64,000 nucleotides of DNA from Trichopria drosophilae (Eukaryota > Arthropoda > Insecta > Hymenoptera > Diapriidae): positions 206,520,001 through 206,584,000 of the forward strand of contig CM059583.1 of assembly GCA_030407085.1 (NCBI GenBank), written 5' to 3'. Numbering within the stretch: position 1 is the first letter of the stretch; each line of letters begins with the position of its first letter. The notes under the pieces are model-generated. The model made no database searches and was not told where the DNA came from. It saw nothing but the letters and a program-made list of their open reading frames with translations. Of this stretch, positions 26,061 through 40,900 are shown one piece after another. The position numbers were made by a program, and so were the translations under genes.

Positions 26061-29000
26061 TCAAGATCTGCATGTGAGATTTATCCTTCGACCTATCGAA
26101 CCTCTTTTTAGGAAATTCAAAAGTAGCCAATATCGATCGCTAGGAGATTCAAGCGTGTTGCATTTTTCATAGAAATATACATAAATATATAAATATATAT
26201 ATACAATTATACATATAAAGTTTTCGTTAATCTTACTTTACCACTTCTCGTAAGGCTTTCATTAGAGGAATCGCGAATTAAATCAGTACGATAAGAAGTA
26301 ACTGTCAATTCGAGAAGTTCATCATTCCAGGCGTATTACCGACTCTTTTACGCCTATACAAGCAAATTTAAAACGATATCTCAAAATTCGTAATATGAAG
26401 TCTTTGTATTTCTTTAGGTTTTGATTATTACGTTACTTCTTAGAAATCGAACGAGCTCTAGTTTACAAAATTTCGATTTTTGGACTTGACAAAGAATGGT
26501 AGTAGATTTTACGTCTCAGCTCACGAATTTTGAGACTTCCAGTTTTAATCAATTTTATAAGGTTCAGTAAGATATCAAGTTCGATGAATGCTCGATATAT
26601 TTCCAGAATTGAAAGAAATATTCAATGGTCTTAAATTACGAAAAGAGCCTTTAAAGAATACAGTCGTCTGTGACTGAGTGATCAACTTCTCGGCGTAAAG
26701 TCGTAGTATTAACTTTACAATATCGATTTTATACACTGAATTGATATTTTGAGAAGCTATTTTAGTTCATTTGCGATAGAGCAGAAAGATTTATGAAATG
26801 CTTAGTTTCGGCTTCAGCAATAAGGAAAATACGATATGCTACTCTTGCGGAGATCAAGGTTGATTCGCAGATTTCAACACTAGATTTAGTCGTAATTAAG
26901 GAAACACACCGTTGTTGTTCAAAAGGGTCGTATTTTTATCTAAATTTTAATTTAATCAGCAAAAGATTTATGAATGTTAAGAGAATAAGAAATGTTAAGA
27001 GATTTACGATTTTATTAGTTACAAAATAATTCTTATTATGACAGAATTTGTAAAATCGTGATTTTTCAATTTTACGAAATATTCACTAAATTGTACGTTT
27101 AAAACTTATCATTCTTAAAAAATGGTTACATTCGTGAAATCTAATTATAAAATAAGTCTTATATGCGATATTATTTCATGTAAAAAATCAACCTAGACAT
27201 CAGATACTAATCACTAGCAAACAGTTAACTCAAATAACATTTAAACGGTATACTATTTAAACGATAGCATATAGATGTTACAAAAGATGGTAATTTTACT
27301 CATTGTTGGGATCGTAAGTGTAGAACAATTAATGCTGATAAAAATACTTATGAAGTCATTCCCATTAAAATGCAAATAAACCTTGCCTTCTCCTCCGTCC
27401 GAAGACTTTCTAGTTAGACTAAAACCTTTACTGGTTCCCCCTTTTTATGTAGGATTAGTTTAGTATTAGATAGCTAATATGATACATAAAAAATCTTATG
27501 AAAATTAAGTTTCGTTATTGTTAATTACTCGACTTCTGTTTCAAGGTGAATATCAGATTGTTTACAATTCGAACAAATACTAATCAGAAAATGTATAATA
27601 AATGTATAAATTTATAGTATATTATTTTTAATCTTTACATAAAATTTCTAAATTTATAGAAAAAGTTTCAATGTCATTGATTACTGATTTATAGATCCTA
27701 AAAGATCAGCTACAATAACGATAAAATGCAAGTCGTGCTCAAATAAAACGCAGATAAAACATAATAATTGATTTGATGCAAAGACTTCACAATAAATTAG
27801 TTTGCAGTTTGTATGCATTTTATAGTAACCATATTTTTTTATTTAATTTAATAGTAAATAAAAATATTGAATAGAAAAAAACAGAAGTAAACTTATAATA
27901 TCAACCTTTACACGTTACATATAGAATTTTATATCATAGAATTGGAAAATGCAGGAAAAATATTCATAAATAAAAATTCTTATAATTGAAATAAAAAAGC
28001 ATGTTAACAACACTCACGTTAAACGTAATGCAACGATTGTAGTGTAAAAATGTTACTTTACTAATCTTTCTAAATATATACCTACCTGTGAGATGACATG
28101 AATATTTGTGACTATTGAAAAATCACAATATCGAAACTGTCAATATAAATATTAATGATAAAAGATAAGAGAATGTAAAAATAAGATCCTTTTGAAGAAA
28201 TAAGAAAGTTCTGAACACTGACTTTTCTCAATTCTTCACGTATCTCTAAACTCGATCCTATCATTTTAGTATCGTTCTCTTGTTTCAACGGAGCGATTAG
28301 TGTTAACCAATACTGTTCTTTTTTACATTAATTTCTTACAATAGCTTTAATTGAGTTTCCCTCAGAATTTAATGCATCATATCAGGATTTTGTATAAATA
28401 AGTATATAATTATTTGTATAAAATACATAGACTACTCAATTTTCATATTTATATTGTTCAATAGTACTCAATACTTTAGCGATTGCAAAAACACTGTAAT
28501 TTCGAAACACAATTTAATGGTAAAGCGATTTACGCGGTTGAAATTACTTGTCAGGAAAAATTACGACCGTAACAATGAGTCGAAAAGTCGATACGTGCGA
28601 TAAGAAGAAAAGTGACGAAAATAGAATCTTCGGGTCTCAAAGCGATTATGGTCGGTCGCGATCGAACTTTGAACTTTTCGTCTCTTTGCCCGTTCGAATC
28701 AGTGAACGAAATAGTGAGATAATCAACTGAGCTATATAATTACGAAAAATTACTTGAACAGACTTCTTGGGTGTGCACACGAAATCGATTTAATCAAAAA
28801 CGCAAAGCACGTTTCGAACAACTGTAAAGAAAATTTCATTTAGATCTAATTGAACAAACGTTTGAAAGAAAAACGTATTCGGCTATTCACGTATATTTAT
28901 CTTGACTGTATATTAGGGAAAACATTGACGCTTTCGTTACTGGTTAAGCATCCATTTGTAAATTTCCACGGCGTATCTTATTTGTCTTAATCTTATAAAG

Positions 29001-30784
29001 AGGAAAAGAGAAGTGTATTGCCGCAGGTGTAAAGACGTCACTAAAGTGTTATCGACTATTGCTTCCGTACGCTAAAGCTACGATTGCCACAGTTGCTACT
29101 ATAAACGTGCTACTGTAACTATACCTACCGCACTGTATTTTAAATGAACTCTAGCGTACGCCAAAGATACTCGCAGGTTTCGACCTCAGAATTTTCCGTC
29201 TCCAACGTTATTACTCTACTATTACGCTCTACTATTGCATAAGTACGTGTATTATATATCGTCACGGTCATTGTTTTACGAACTTTCTGTGATAATTATT
29301 AACAATCAATAAACAATCGCTAGGTGTCTCGACACGACGGAGAGAACCGACATAAAAGAAAAACAACAAAAGATAATGACTTGAAAAATGTTGTGACGCG
29401 TTTAAGGCAAATTCCAAGTCACACGGAGATTTAAGTAATCGTGAGATATAATCTACTACAAATAATCGTTACTTTATTTTCATTTATCAATTAAACATAG
29501 ATTTGTTTACAAAACTAGCTTTATTTTGAAACATTGTAACTTGACGTATTTTATTCGCTCGTTGCTCTCATTACGCATAAATATATAAATGTTCAGATTA
29601 AAAACGTGTACATAGTCGAATAAACGAAAATATATTAAAGTTTATATAACTATGTAACCTGCAAATTTTTATCGTTTGTACAGACAAATTAAAAATGTTG
29701 CTAATGTTAAAATATGCATAATTTATAAATAAATATATAACATAATATATATAGAGATACATATATCGCTGTTTGCAAGTACAATTTGTCTAAAAGGTTA
29801 GGATTACACGCAAGTGATTTTTCAAGAAAGTTTTTTTTAATCTCGTGTGATGGGATTTGCCACGCGAAACACTGACAGGCGCACACATATACACATACTC
29901 TCACCACATTGTTGCTTAATTATGAAGTCCGAGAAGGAATGAAAGAAATAAAGAAAATATAAGCAAGTAGGTAAACAAAATGAGAGAGAAACGTAAAGAT
30001 GTGAAATCTCGTGAATTGTCGTGTCTTGCTAGAGAATAATTGTTCTCGTTTGTTGCGCTGATCTGTTAAATATTGCGCCTTGTATAGGACATAAATGGCG
30101 AAGAGAAAAAAGAAGATAAACATTATATTGCAATATCCGTAAACATTGCTCGATTTGAGAAAATTAATAATCGCATTGTTATTTTGTACGGTCCCATACG
30201 TTTTTTCTAAAGGATAATAAAATAATTTAAAGCAAAATGTGAGTCACTTTATTTCTGTCGCTTTATTTATCATTTTAATTAGTTTATTTATTATATGTTT
30301 TAATTTACGTAGACACTTTTAATTGTTAAATAATCTTATAATTAATAACAAATATCGATGTATTACATCCTTAATCCATAGGTATATGACGAAGAACACA
30401 AGTCAATATAACATTCTGGAGCATGAGAACTAGTCGAATATGCAGTACGTTTATTACTACATTGTGTTTAATTTAGTTATTACTTTTTGCAGCATTTTAT
30501 GTGTCGACTTATAAGGTATAATTATTAATTTATTAATATAATTATTAATATTATAAACATTTATACAACTACTATACAACCAGTATACCCTAACACACAT
30601 TCCAAACATGAACACAAGGCAATTTCTGAACCCATTCCAATTAATATATTTCTAGACATTCATGGCCTTCTAACTTACAATTAGTCTGATACAAAAGATA
30701 AATAAATTAATAACGAAACTAGAATATGATACGAAACGCATTAGTTGTAGAAATTAGCGCTATTTGGGTATTTTCTTTCAAATA
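26061..30784. other. AT-rich intergenic stretch, nothing recognised
   Basis: It contains short AT microsatellite-like runs near 26175-26210. A moderately GC-richer part (about 28550-29340) shows no gene or RNA that I can support. Confidence 0.4.
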
Positions 30785-30837
30785 TTAACCACTTCCGTGG
30801 AACGCCTATTGGAACGCCATGCCGCCGAAGTGGTTAA
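30785..30837. repeat. TTAA-bounded perfect-ended palindrome, 53 bp
   Basis: TTAACCACTTC at the left is the exact reverse complement of GAAGTGGTTAA at the right. Inside, GGAACGCC occurs twice. TTAA at both outer ends fits the target duplication of a piggyBac-type element reduced to little more than its two ends, or a solo palindromic scar. Confidence 0.45.
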
Positions 30838-33800
30838 ATCCAAAAATCTATAAATCCAAAATTTTATATATAAGATCGTGACACGTGAAGTGATGACGCA
30901 ATTGTGTGCTGGTTTATTTATTAACTTCTGTATATATTTACCATTTGTATCAAAGTGAGTAAATTTATCAACATAGCGTTGTAAAATTAATATCCTGAAC
31001 ATGATGTTGACTGCCTACGCTTCGTTTCATTCAAAAGTGTCCTACTTACAGAGGCTTATTTTCTCCCCACTTATGCCTAAAATGTAGTTTCTCTTGGTGG
31101 CGCTAGTATACGGTAGAAGTAGTCAAGCGACAGGTGGGGAAAGCCGCGTACATTTGAATATTCAAGTCAGGAAAATCAATATACATACAATAGATACCAT
31201 CTCACTGATTTGTAATTTGATGCTACAAAAATTATTATTTAATTTTGATAGTATTTTGAAAAAATGTAAATTAATTGAAATATAATGCTCTGTTTTGAGT
31301 TTCCGCTGACGTAAATAAAGCAAACCTATCAATTCCAAAAAGTTCAAATACACAAATAGAAAAAAATTAAATATGAATTTTTGTATGGAAATCTAAAATG
31401 CACATAAAACTATTCTTTTCTATCGATAATAGAAGGGGATTTTGTCAGGCTTCATGCATAAAGCACAACTGGAAGGAATGCGTATTTGATATTCTTTAAA
31501 ACTGTGCCTTTATGCAAAAGCGGGCGTAAAATCGGTTACAACCCCGTATAACGAAAAATGAGTTTTTATAGGGATAAAGTGTTCAATGAAAGAATGTCAC
31601 TTTCCTTATATACGAGATCGATTCTACATTGTTTTTTATAATTAAGCCGAGAAAATAATAACGGGATATATTTATATTTTTTTCGTAACTATAACTACAT
31701 GCAAAAATGGAATAGAAAATGTAATATTAAATAAGTGGTAAATCAAATATACGCATTAAAATAAAATTGTTGAGTTTGTGTTATTGAATACAGCATCTAA
31801 ATAATAAATGCGAGTTTCTTTCATCCGCCTGTCAGCAATGTACTCAGAAAAAAGGTTTTTAAATTCAAAGAAAATTTGTTTGAATCAAACAATTAATTTG
31901 ATATAGACATTGATATTGAGTAAAACCAACATTACTTGTACTTAAAGAAATTATTTGGCCAATCACTTCTTTTTAAATAATTAATATGCAGAATAAATCA
32001 AATAAAAAAGTTGTTAATTTAAGAGAATTATACATTGAATTTAAGGACATTAGTTTTTAAATTTAAACTAAATATTTCTGGCGTTCAATAGTAATATTTA
32101 TTGGATCTAATAAAATTATTTCTTCGATACCTTACTTCTTAAACTTAACAAAACGGTTTCTTGAATTTATAAAAGTATCTTTTCAAGATACACAGATAAT
32201 ATTCAATAATATAAAGTGATATTGAATATAGAATATCTGTTCGAAAACTTCGTACTATATTCGATTATTGTGAGGTGATATATATATTATTTGTGTGTCT
32301 TGTAGATATATCATTGCAACAAAAATTATTCAGGAATTCACCCTAGATTTAAAAGATGTGATATCATTTTTTCTCGGTATAATCAAATTTAGTTCAATTA
32401 ATGAGGTACATTAAAAACAATATAAATTAAATATATAGATAACGTTCTTGAAAGATTTAATTATAATTCTATACTACAGTGTTTTCTACCTACCGTCTTT
32501 TGCACACAAGGTTACAGTTTGTTAATAAGTTTAGCATACTGTGAAGAAGACTGTGACAATTATAAAGTCTGTTTTAAAATCCATTTTTCGGTTCAATTTT
32601 TGTGCCCTTTACTGGCCCATCCATTGCTTTTACCTCCAATTTTATGATTGCAGCTTCGAATTTAGCAGATCCAAGTACGCCGGAATAGAGCGATACAAAT
32701 TTTGTTGTGGGCCTTATGCAATCGATAGTTTAGCAACTTCATTTATTTTAAATATTCGAGTGATACTGTATCTATTATGAAGACCGTTTTCAGTATTCCG
32801 GTGATTATTACAATGCGTACATTAAGGTAGCAGCATCAACAATGGACCACAGCTCAACGTACAACATATCCCCCACAATAACTCCCTCCCATACTGATAT
32901 CTCTCTATTGTGATGTCACGCTCAATCACTGCAGCTATTTCGTCTTTATCAGATTTATGTATTTATCATTTTTATTAATAGATGTCCTTTTTTCATAATT
33001 AATATACATATTTTGTATGCAAATAAACTTATTTACACTTTCATTACGATAAATTAAAGTCAAGATAATTAAAATTATTCTTTACCCTTGAAGAGTTTTC
33101 AATGTTTAATTAAGACTTATTGTTTTGATACTTAACTCGTTTACTTATTTTTAATTCCCGCGATATAAAAAACTTAGTAAAACTCATCAATGTTGGAGGA
33201 AACGGTCGCTTCTAATTGATTAAGATCACTGGTCAATTAACAATGCGTATTTTAAATTATTATAAGAAATTCAAAGTCGTCTACGAAAATCTCCTCTTTA
33301 ATCGAATATCAGAAAATTCCTCTGCATTGGACTGAATCTTGATGCAAGCAACGCGTCGATCATCGTTTGCACCAGCCTCATTTTCAAGAACGTGCTCGTC
33401 TATCTCGGCTGCTGAATTCAGCGTTATTTAACCTGACAGTGAGTCAGATTCTTTGCCGACAAAAATCGTGAAATACATTTCCTTCAGCTCTGTAGATTTA
33501 TATAAGATGAAAATTCCATTTGCATACAATATTCATTTTAATATTAATTTATCTTTTTATAACTATTCGGGTTCATGTACAAAAAGTTGGTGTAAATGCA
33601 ATAATTATTTCATTGAAGGCTCCATTTTTCACGCTATATTAATGAGGGTAACATAGTACAATATAGAAATAGCATACTAATTAAAAAAGCGAGTCCGGCT
33701 ACGTAAAATATGCCATTATTTAAATTACCTTCATAATGCCCTAAGAACTCAAGTAGTTATCATTCAAGCTCAAGATAATAACCTACATTACTGCCATTCT

Positions 33801-35100
33801 CATCCATCCAAGTCGTTCATTTTACTGTCAGGGGAACAAATTTACAAACATGTTTTTTTCTTATTATAATACCACTATAGGTTTACAATTACCCAATAAT
33901 ACCACAATAGGTTTATAATTATTAGGTAATTTGAAATAGGTTCGTTGCAAACGAATCAAGGGAGTCGTACTTAGCACTCGTGATTTTATAATCTCGAAAA
34001 CTTGATTACTTCATTTATATGCAGGAAAATTTCAGCGAATCAAATCAATTTTTGAGCTACAGTGGTGTTTGCTGGATTATTTTATGTATCTAAATTTCGG
34101 CTTAGAAAATTGTAGACAACAAATTCAGAATTCGATTTATTTTTTAAACGTAATCTGTCACGCTCTAGGAGTTTTAACTACAAGCTTGTGATTTTGCTTT
34201 TATAGGCATCATGAAGTTTATCTATGGGGTTGTAAACAATGTTCACATATTATATAGCCTATATGTAAAGATGTGAAATAATAAGTTTTAATTATTAATT
34301 AAATGTTTTTTATATCAGATGGTTTTTATATTATACATTCCTGCAACGTTCACTAGACATATTCATAAAATTACGCGATTCTTTAGCAAAAAATTGAGGT
34401 AATAGAGCAGCAACTTTTCCAAATTTTAATACATAACGGTAAAAATAATTTGATCCCGTTACCTGCCAAGGCTTAAGAATATTTTTGAATCTAGAAGCTG
34501 TCTTAATATAGCCTAAAGGAAAGATATTATTCTCCGTTTTAATAACTTTTAAAAACCTTTAGCGAGTCGGATCTTTTGTGAATAGTTCAGTTCTGAAAAA
34601 CTAAAATATGATTTAAGACAATACCCAGCACAACCGAACCTCCTGCCGAGGCAGGTTGACATCTTGTATTGTTATCAAGCATTTCCTTAAAATAAAGCAA
34701 ACATTGTTCAAATATTCCTAAATATAATATCCACAAATTACTTTCTTATTAGAAATGTAGCGTCAACGGCAATTCATTCGTCAAATACCATAAATATATA
34801 AATATATACATATTATATAATTTATATAATTGTCAACTTTTTTATCAAATAAGAATTTTAGTCTTTATTATTTACTAAATTAATGCATTGGATTGCGAAT
34901 TATATATTACGCATAAAACACATACTCTATGACTTGTATTTTGCTTTTCTATGGCCAGTCTCTGAAACTAATCCTTGTCACATCCGGATTCGTAGCAAAC
35001 AATGTTGTAAAAATAGACTGTAGAAATATGCTATAACATAGCTTAGTTTTTGTTAAACATGTTAGAACCGAGAAAGTAAATAAGAGAAGTCATTACTGTA
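30838..35100. other. AT-rich intergenic stretch, nothing recognised
   Basis: Only short frames without family resemblance (for example 32541-32780) are present, and no transposon ends were noticed. Confidence 0.4.
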
Positions 35101-35169
35101 GGCATGTAAGAACTAAAAATGATATAGGGAAGAATAGTACACTTTTGGTACACTGGCGGTTGTCCCACC

Positions 35170-35369
35170 AGTAAGAGTCAATTCTGATTCGCCCAGATTT
35201 TTCCCGCATAATCCAAATTTACGTCAAAATATTAAGTTGGACCTACTTTGTTAAAATCAGATTTGTTATCCCTTTGATCTTCAATATCTCAAAAACTAGA
35301 GCCAATTGTACTTTTTGGCAGTCATATTTGCATTCTGGGGCAAAAATCCTACCAGAATCGACTCTTACT
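35170..35369. repeat. Small foldback element, 200 bp
   Basis: The left end AGTAAGAGTCAATTCTG and the complement of the right end AGTAAGAGTCGATTCTG match at 16 of 17 bases. Weaker similarity extends about 45 bases inward. No target duplication was identified. It is probably a MITE relic. Confidence 0.55.
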
Positions 35370-37660
35370 TATAGAGAAATATGAAATTCTGCTATGTATA
35401 TTATTCGCACATATATACTTTGTGCCCACAGTCATTATTTCACAACATTTAATCATATTCCCTTTTTATTAGTTTGTTACATAAATGTATATTATGTATT
35501 GGTACTGTTTTGGTGGTACAAGATTGTTTAACTCATCACTTTTACGCTGCGATCATCCTGAATTAGATGAAGATGATATTGATTTTGTTAAGCTTACAAA
35601 ATATATAAAATAGAACCAAATGTTTATGTGAAATACCTTTAGAAAGATGTGTAAGTTGAATTCGTATTTTCCACATGAATCAATAAAAATAGATGGCAAA
35701 TTTTCATTTTTAAGACATTAGATTGAGATATTATATAAATTCATGTGTTGTGGTATATTATGCACAATTTTCATTGCGTATATTGCAATTATTGTTATTA
35801 TTCCATTTAATATTTTATTATTAATTGTAATAAAGAATTTTTAATTAAAAACTTCAAACTGTCGTCGCATGATAGGTCCTTGACAGGAAGATTCGATGGC
35901 GAGGAAAGTACAGAAATAAACGCTCGATAATCCTTCGAGTTATTCAGTGACTTTCTGCCCAGATTGTGCGATTATATGCGTATGTTGTATCATCTTTCTG
36001 TCGTTTATATAGACAGCTATTATATTTTATTAACTGAATTTAGTGATTCAAAAAGTGTAAATATTTATAATTACCAATTTTAGTATTAATTGAATGCAAC
36101 TTTCGGAATATTAACGCGCCTAACGTATTCAGACGAAAAGTTATTGGAAATAATTCATTAACATATAATAAACGATCTAATGATTATTGAAGAGAAAATG
36201 AATTATAAAGTAAATGATAAAATACAAAAGTCTTATATTTACTGTTATAAATAAATAATAAATTTTCTTTACATCTATCGACTGCGATAAAAATGAATGC
36301 ATTCAACTAAACTGAACATAGATGTAATCATATGCAAATCGTAGCGACATAGTTAGATTGAGAAATATTCTTTTTTATGTTATTTATACATATCACATTT
36401 TAATCTATTTTTTAACCAACTTTTGTTGGGTGCAGGATAAGTGCAAGTATACAAAAGGTATAAAACAACTATAGTGCATATGTGCGCGACAGAATGTCAA
36501 AGTACTATTCGGAACTGGGTTCTCGAATCAACAAAAATCGAAAACAAAATCGAGTATTTACCACTCCTGTGACTCACTCGTAATTGCTCATCTTTCTCGT
36601 TACATTAGTGAACACATTTAAGTATATATTCATCGTATGTACTATTTACTACGTAGATGATGCAGCTACGTGATTATAAGAATTAAATTCTAACAGCTTT
36701 CATGTAGATACAATTCCTATATATATGTGGAACAACATTTATTATCAATCAGCGACGAATATTATTAATTACTTCCATTATTATCAATTCAACGTTACAT
36801 TATTTCAATCTTGATATTCAATAATGCATTTTAAATTCCAGACCATGTAGCTCCGTTCTCGGCTGATTCAATTATGGAGGGATCACAAAACGATTTATCA
36901 TCTTTAAAATACGTCATTCGACGTATTCGTAATTTTATTTACTAATTATGAAATGATTGCATCAGAAATGGTTCGCACAATAAGAAATAATAGTTTACTG
37001 ATTTATCAGATGAATCGCGGGAAAACTATTGCAAAATCGCTAACAATAAGTGAATTATTTGCCACGGCAATAATACATCAGTAAATTTTTAGAATGAAAT
37101 CACGTTTCGATCATTTGCATAAAAGATACCCCAGCAGAAATCTATTCTGTGTGCCTGAAAAACTGATCAGACCCTGTTCATACAGCAATCGAGTCCTGAT
37201 TAGGACTGTCTGATCAGATTTGAACCGGTGGAATTGTTACATTCTTGATTAGGACCTGATAATATATCCTGATAATGTAAGCAACAACCTTTCGTTCTTA
37301 CGGTATAAACTATTAATAAATGTGAAATTAATTTATGTATACAATAACGAAACAAGAAAGTCCTAACTAATTATTAAATAAATATTTCTTTGCAAGGCTT
37401 CTAAGCGTTTGATTATGTATCTACGTTATAAAAAAGACATTTTTCCCTTGAAAGTAATCCCTAATTATAGTAAAGACTTCAATTCTCGTTAATAAACACT
37501 CGACAAAGTATTATTATATGCAAATAATCTATTCACACGACATATTCGAGGTACTACGACTATACAACACACCACTTTTAAGCATTCGACATTTCATCAC
37601 AGATTTTCGTGTTTTCTTCGAGTTTAATTCGTATTTTCACAACATACGATTATACAACGT
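35370..37660. other. AT-rich intergenic stretch, nothing firm
   Basis: No gene is recognised. A short palindrome CTGATCAGACC ... GTCTGATCAG lies near 37162-37218. Confidence 0.35.
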
Positions 37661-37665
37661 ACAAT

Positions 37666-37943
37666 CATTTCAACACAAACATTTCATCACATGATCATTT
37701 CAATACGAACCAAAAAATGCATTTAAATACAATAATTGAAAATAACAATTATATATTATACACTCAAAATAATACAAAAATTTAACCTAACCTAACCAAA
37801 GCGAACCTAACCTTATAAGTTTATAATTAAGTTTATATTAGTTAATCTAACCTAACTTAATCTGTTTTGTTAAAATGTTTAATACATTATGTTGAAATGA
37901 TCATTGTTGAATAATTTTATGATGAAATGTTTGTGTGTTGAAA
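37666..37943. repeat. Inverted repeat with a CCTAA-rich loop
   Basis: The left arm carries TTTCAACACAAACATTTCATC (37668-37688) then ATGATCATTTCAA (37691-37703). The right arm carries their complements in mirrored order, with the 13-bp block exact (37892-37904) and the longer block near-exact (37921-37943). Further TTTCATCA-type motifs occur outside the arms, so the element may span about 37560-37990. The loop contains telomere-like CCTAA repeats. Confidence 0.5.
37784..37797 (-). repeat. Short telomere-type (TTAGG)n run
   Basis: AACCTAACCTAACC, almost three units of the TTAGG repeat typical of many insects. Isolated further units occur at about 37803 and 37848. A similar GTTAGGTTAGG lies near 20596. 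Too short to imply a telomere; it probably belongs to the surrounding repeat. Confidence 0.5.
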
Positions 37944-37989
37944 AGTTTATGATGAGGTTATCTTGTGATGAATACATACTTCAGATGAA

Positions 37990-40900
37990 AAGGTATGTGT
38001 TAAACAGTCGCGTCACCCATATTCAAATATATAAGTAGTTAGTATGATTCCGTTATGCGGCAACACAATCGCTACAGCCACATTTTTTTGAAACGTGATG
38101 CTCCAAATATTTTTTGACAAAATAGCAAAATAGCAATTCAATAGCGGGTGAAAATGCAATTTTCCGGACTTATGCAGTCGAAAATACTTAAAAGTCTATT
38201 GTGAACTAATATCTCAAACGCATTTTTCTACTTTGTTAATATTTATATTAAGGACCGCAAATACAAGAGATCTAATTATATATTATTAAAATTGGTGTTC
38301 ACACCATCCCATCAGAAAAGTTTTTCACTATTTTCTGTTTGCTCCTATGAGAATTTTTCACTTGTCATTTCTGGACTATTTTGTTGATGAATAATTAGTT
38401 CCCTGCAAATCCCATAATTAATGAATAAAGAAACGATCGTTTTATAACGTGAATAATAATAATGTATACTCATAGTAATATATTTGAAATTAAACATTAA
38501 TGTTTATCTCTTTAAGTCATTTGCAAAGTGCAGCGTGAATCGAATTCAGAAATGCACATTGTAACTCGAAAAATTTGACATCCACAACATTGATTAACTG
38601 GCATCACCGGTAATATATGGTAACTAAAATTCGTGGCTATCTATATTTTGACAATTCGGCATACACAGCGCACACGTAACTATATGCATCGCGGATCCAA
38701 TGGTATTATCCAAATTACATCAGCACGTTACGAACATTTAAACTACATACGGTTAGATTGAAACGGCTCGATTGCATAAAATTTGGATCGGTTGGTTGCA
38801 GTTAAAAAGATTTGCATCTGGCCACATCAAAATTACATTTGAAATTAATGTATTATTTAATAACGTAACTTTCATTGACAAAAAAAAAAGCTTTTGATAC
38901 CTCATGAAAAATACAACCAATTATCGTAATGGATTTTCCAAAAGGGAAATAAACCATGAGCAAATAATAATGTGAAAGGAATTATTTCGTCATTGCGGTA
39001 TCAAAAGTTCTTAACATCCAAAATTTATACCCATTGCAGGTTTACATTTTTTATTTATTAAGAATAGCAGATCAGTGACTGCTGAATTATATATTTTGAG
39101 TGGTGTTGACTATAATACAGTTTATTTAATAAAACGCTCGCGACGAGCCACAACTCCTTGTTAACATCAAACATAAAAATCGTTTATATTTCTTACAATT
39201 AACATACGGATAAGGTGAATTCGGAGGACGTTTTCCATTTCAATTAATGTATGTTTCGTCCGGTTTTATAAAATTGGTGTCCATTTTTTATAGCTTTATT
39301 AGATATGTTTTTTAACCAATATATGTTTCTAATAATTAGGTTGAATTCAAAAATAGATTATGGAATTTCTAACCTGAACAGTGCAGATTAAAATATTTCT
39401 TAAAACGATTTCAAAATCATCGTTGCCATTAAATTTAACATTATGCAGCCACAAAATAAATTTTAGAAAGATCGATAAAAAATAATGTGACAACAATTTC
39501 TGAAATCTACTTCAAAATTTGCAGTTCTTCATTACGAAATTAAGAATTATATCAAATGAAAAAAATAGATTTGTCTGAATAGATTGTTTCCAAAAGATAA
39601 TCATTGATCCATTTCGGTTTTACTGATAAAGAGCTAGAAAATGTGAACTCACGTATAATACAGTAGAATAGCTCCATTTTTATAAGCTTGTAATGACGCA
39701 ATGCACCGATTATTAACGCAGTATAATGTGCAATAACATATTCATATCAAGTACGTATAAAATTATATGCTTATTTTTAAAATTGTAATTTTATTATTGA
39801 CTAGCATAAGGTCACTTGTTCACTTATAAGCAAAGGTGTATAAATAATTTACGATGACGTATAGATATTTTTATTTATTTACATGTAAGTTGAAATAAAA
39901 GCCAAAATTACAAACAGTTATAAAATATAAAGTGCTGGATTTTAAATACTAGATTGGAAATTGCAGACAATGCCATAGGACTAAATATGAATCAGTTTCA
40001 CGCAGTAAAAGACATTTATATATAATGCTCGATATTTATAATAAAGTTTAAAATAATACGAAGTACAGTATTGTCCACACAAGATGAAGTATCTACGCGT
40101 TATTATTATTTCCTCAGGTTACATTCAATACTAAATCATTAACCAATATTGTGGAATTTAATTGCTTTTGTAATCCTGCCGCGCTTATTTTGTTTCCATA
40201 CGTTGCACCCTTTCGCATCGTGCAAGTAATCTGCCCTTTGTTTGAATAATTGCATTAGTTCCTGCGGTGGGATCTGCATTGCGCAAAATCTACATTGGAA
40301 AATCGACAATCAACCCGTGACAGGCGATTACAATGATTTTCTTCTGAACTCCGATATATCTGTAAAATAACACCAGGTTGGGGATATTTCAATTAACATA
40401 CAAATTTAAGGTTGAAAAATTACGCTGATTACGAACACCTAATGGAATTTCGTAAATTAGTATAATTTGCTTAAAATCTTTGCTATTTAATGAATATTCA
40501 AATTAAAAAATATGAAGAATACCACATAGTTATTTATAAAAATTATGTCATCCACAAATAATGAGAAAATTAACGAAAATTGGTAAGCATTTTTATATAA
40601 TTGAAACTAATTAATCGCTGAATTAAAATGTATACCATGTTTCATGTGAACATAACTATAATAATAGTACGTAAATTATACGTATAAAAGGTTACTTTAC
40701 TCTAAATTTTCTTGTTTACTAGTAGAATAAACTCTTCATAGACTTCATGATTCCAGGACAAGATAATATTTTGAAAATATCGTCTTGATCTCGACAATAC
40801 TGAAAAAATCGTTAGTTTTTCATTTCTACCGCTATGGTATCGTATTTGTCTTATCTCGAAAATTGCGTGGTCTTGTTATTAAAATGTAATATTAAAATGT

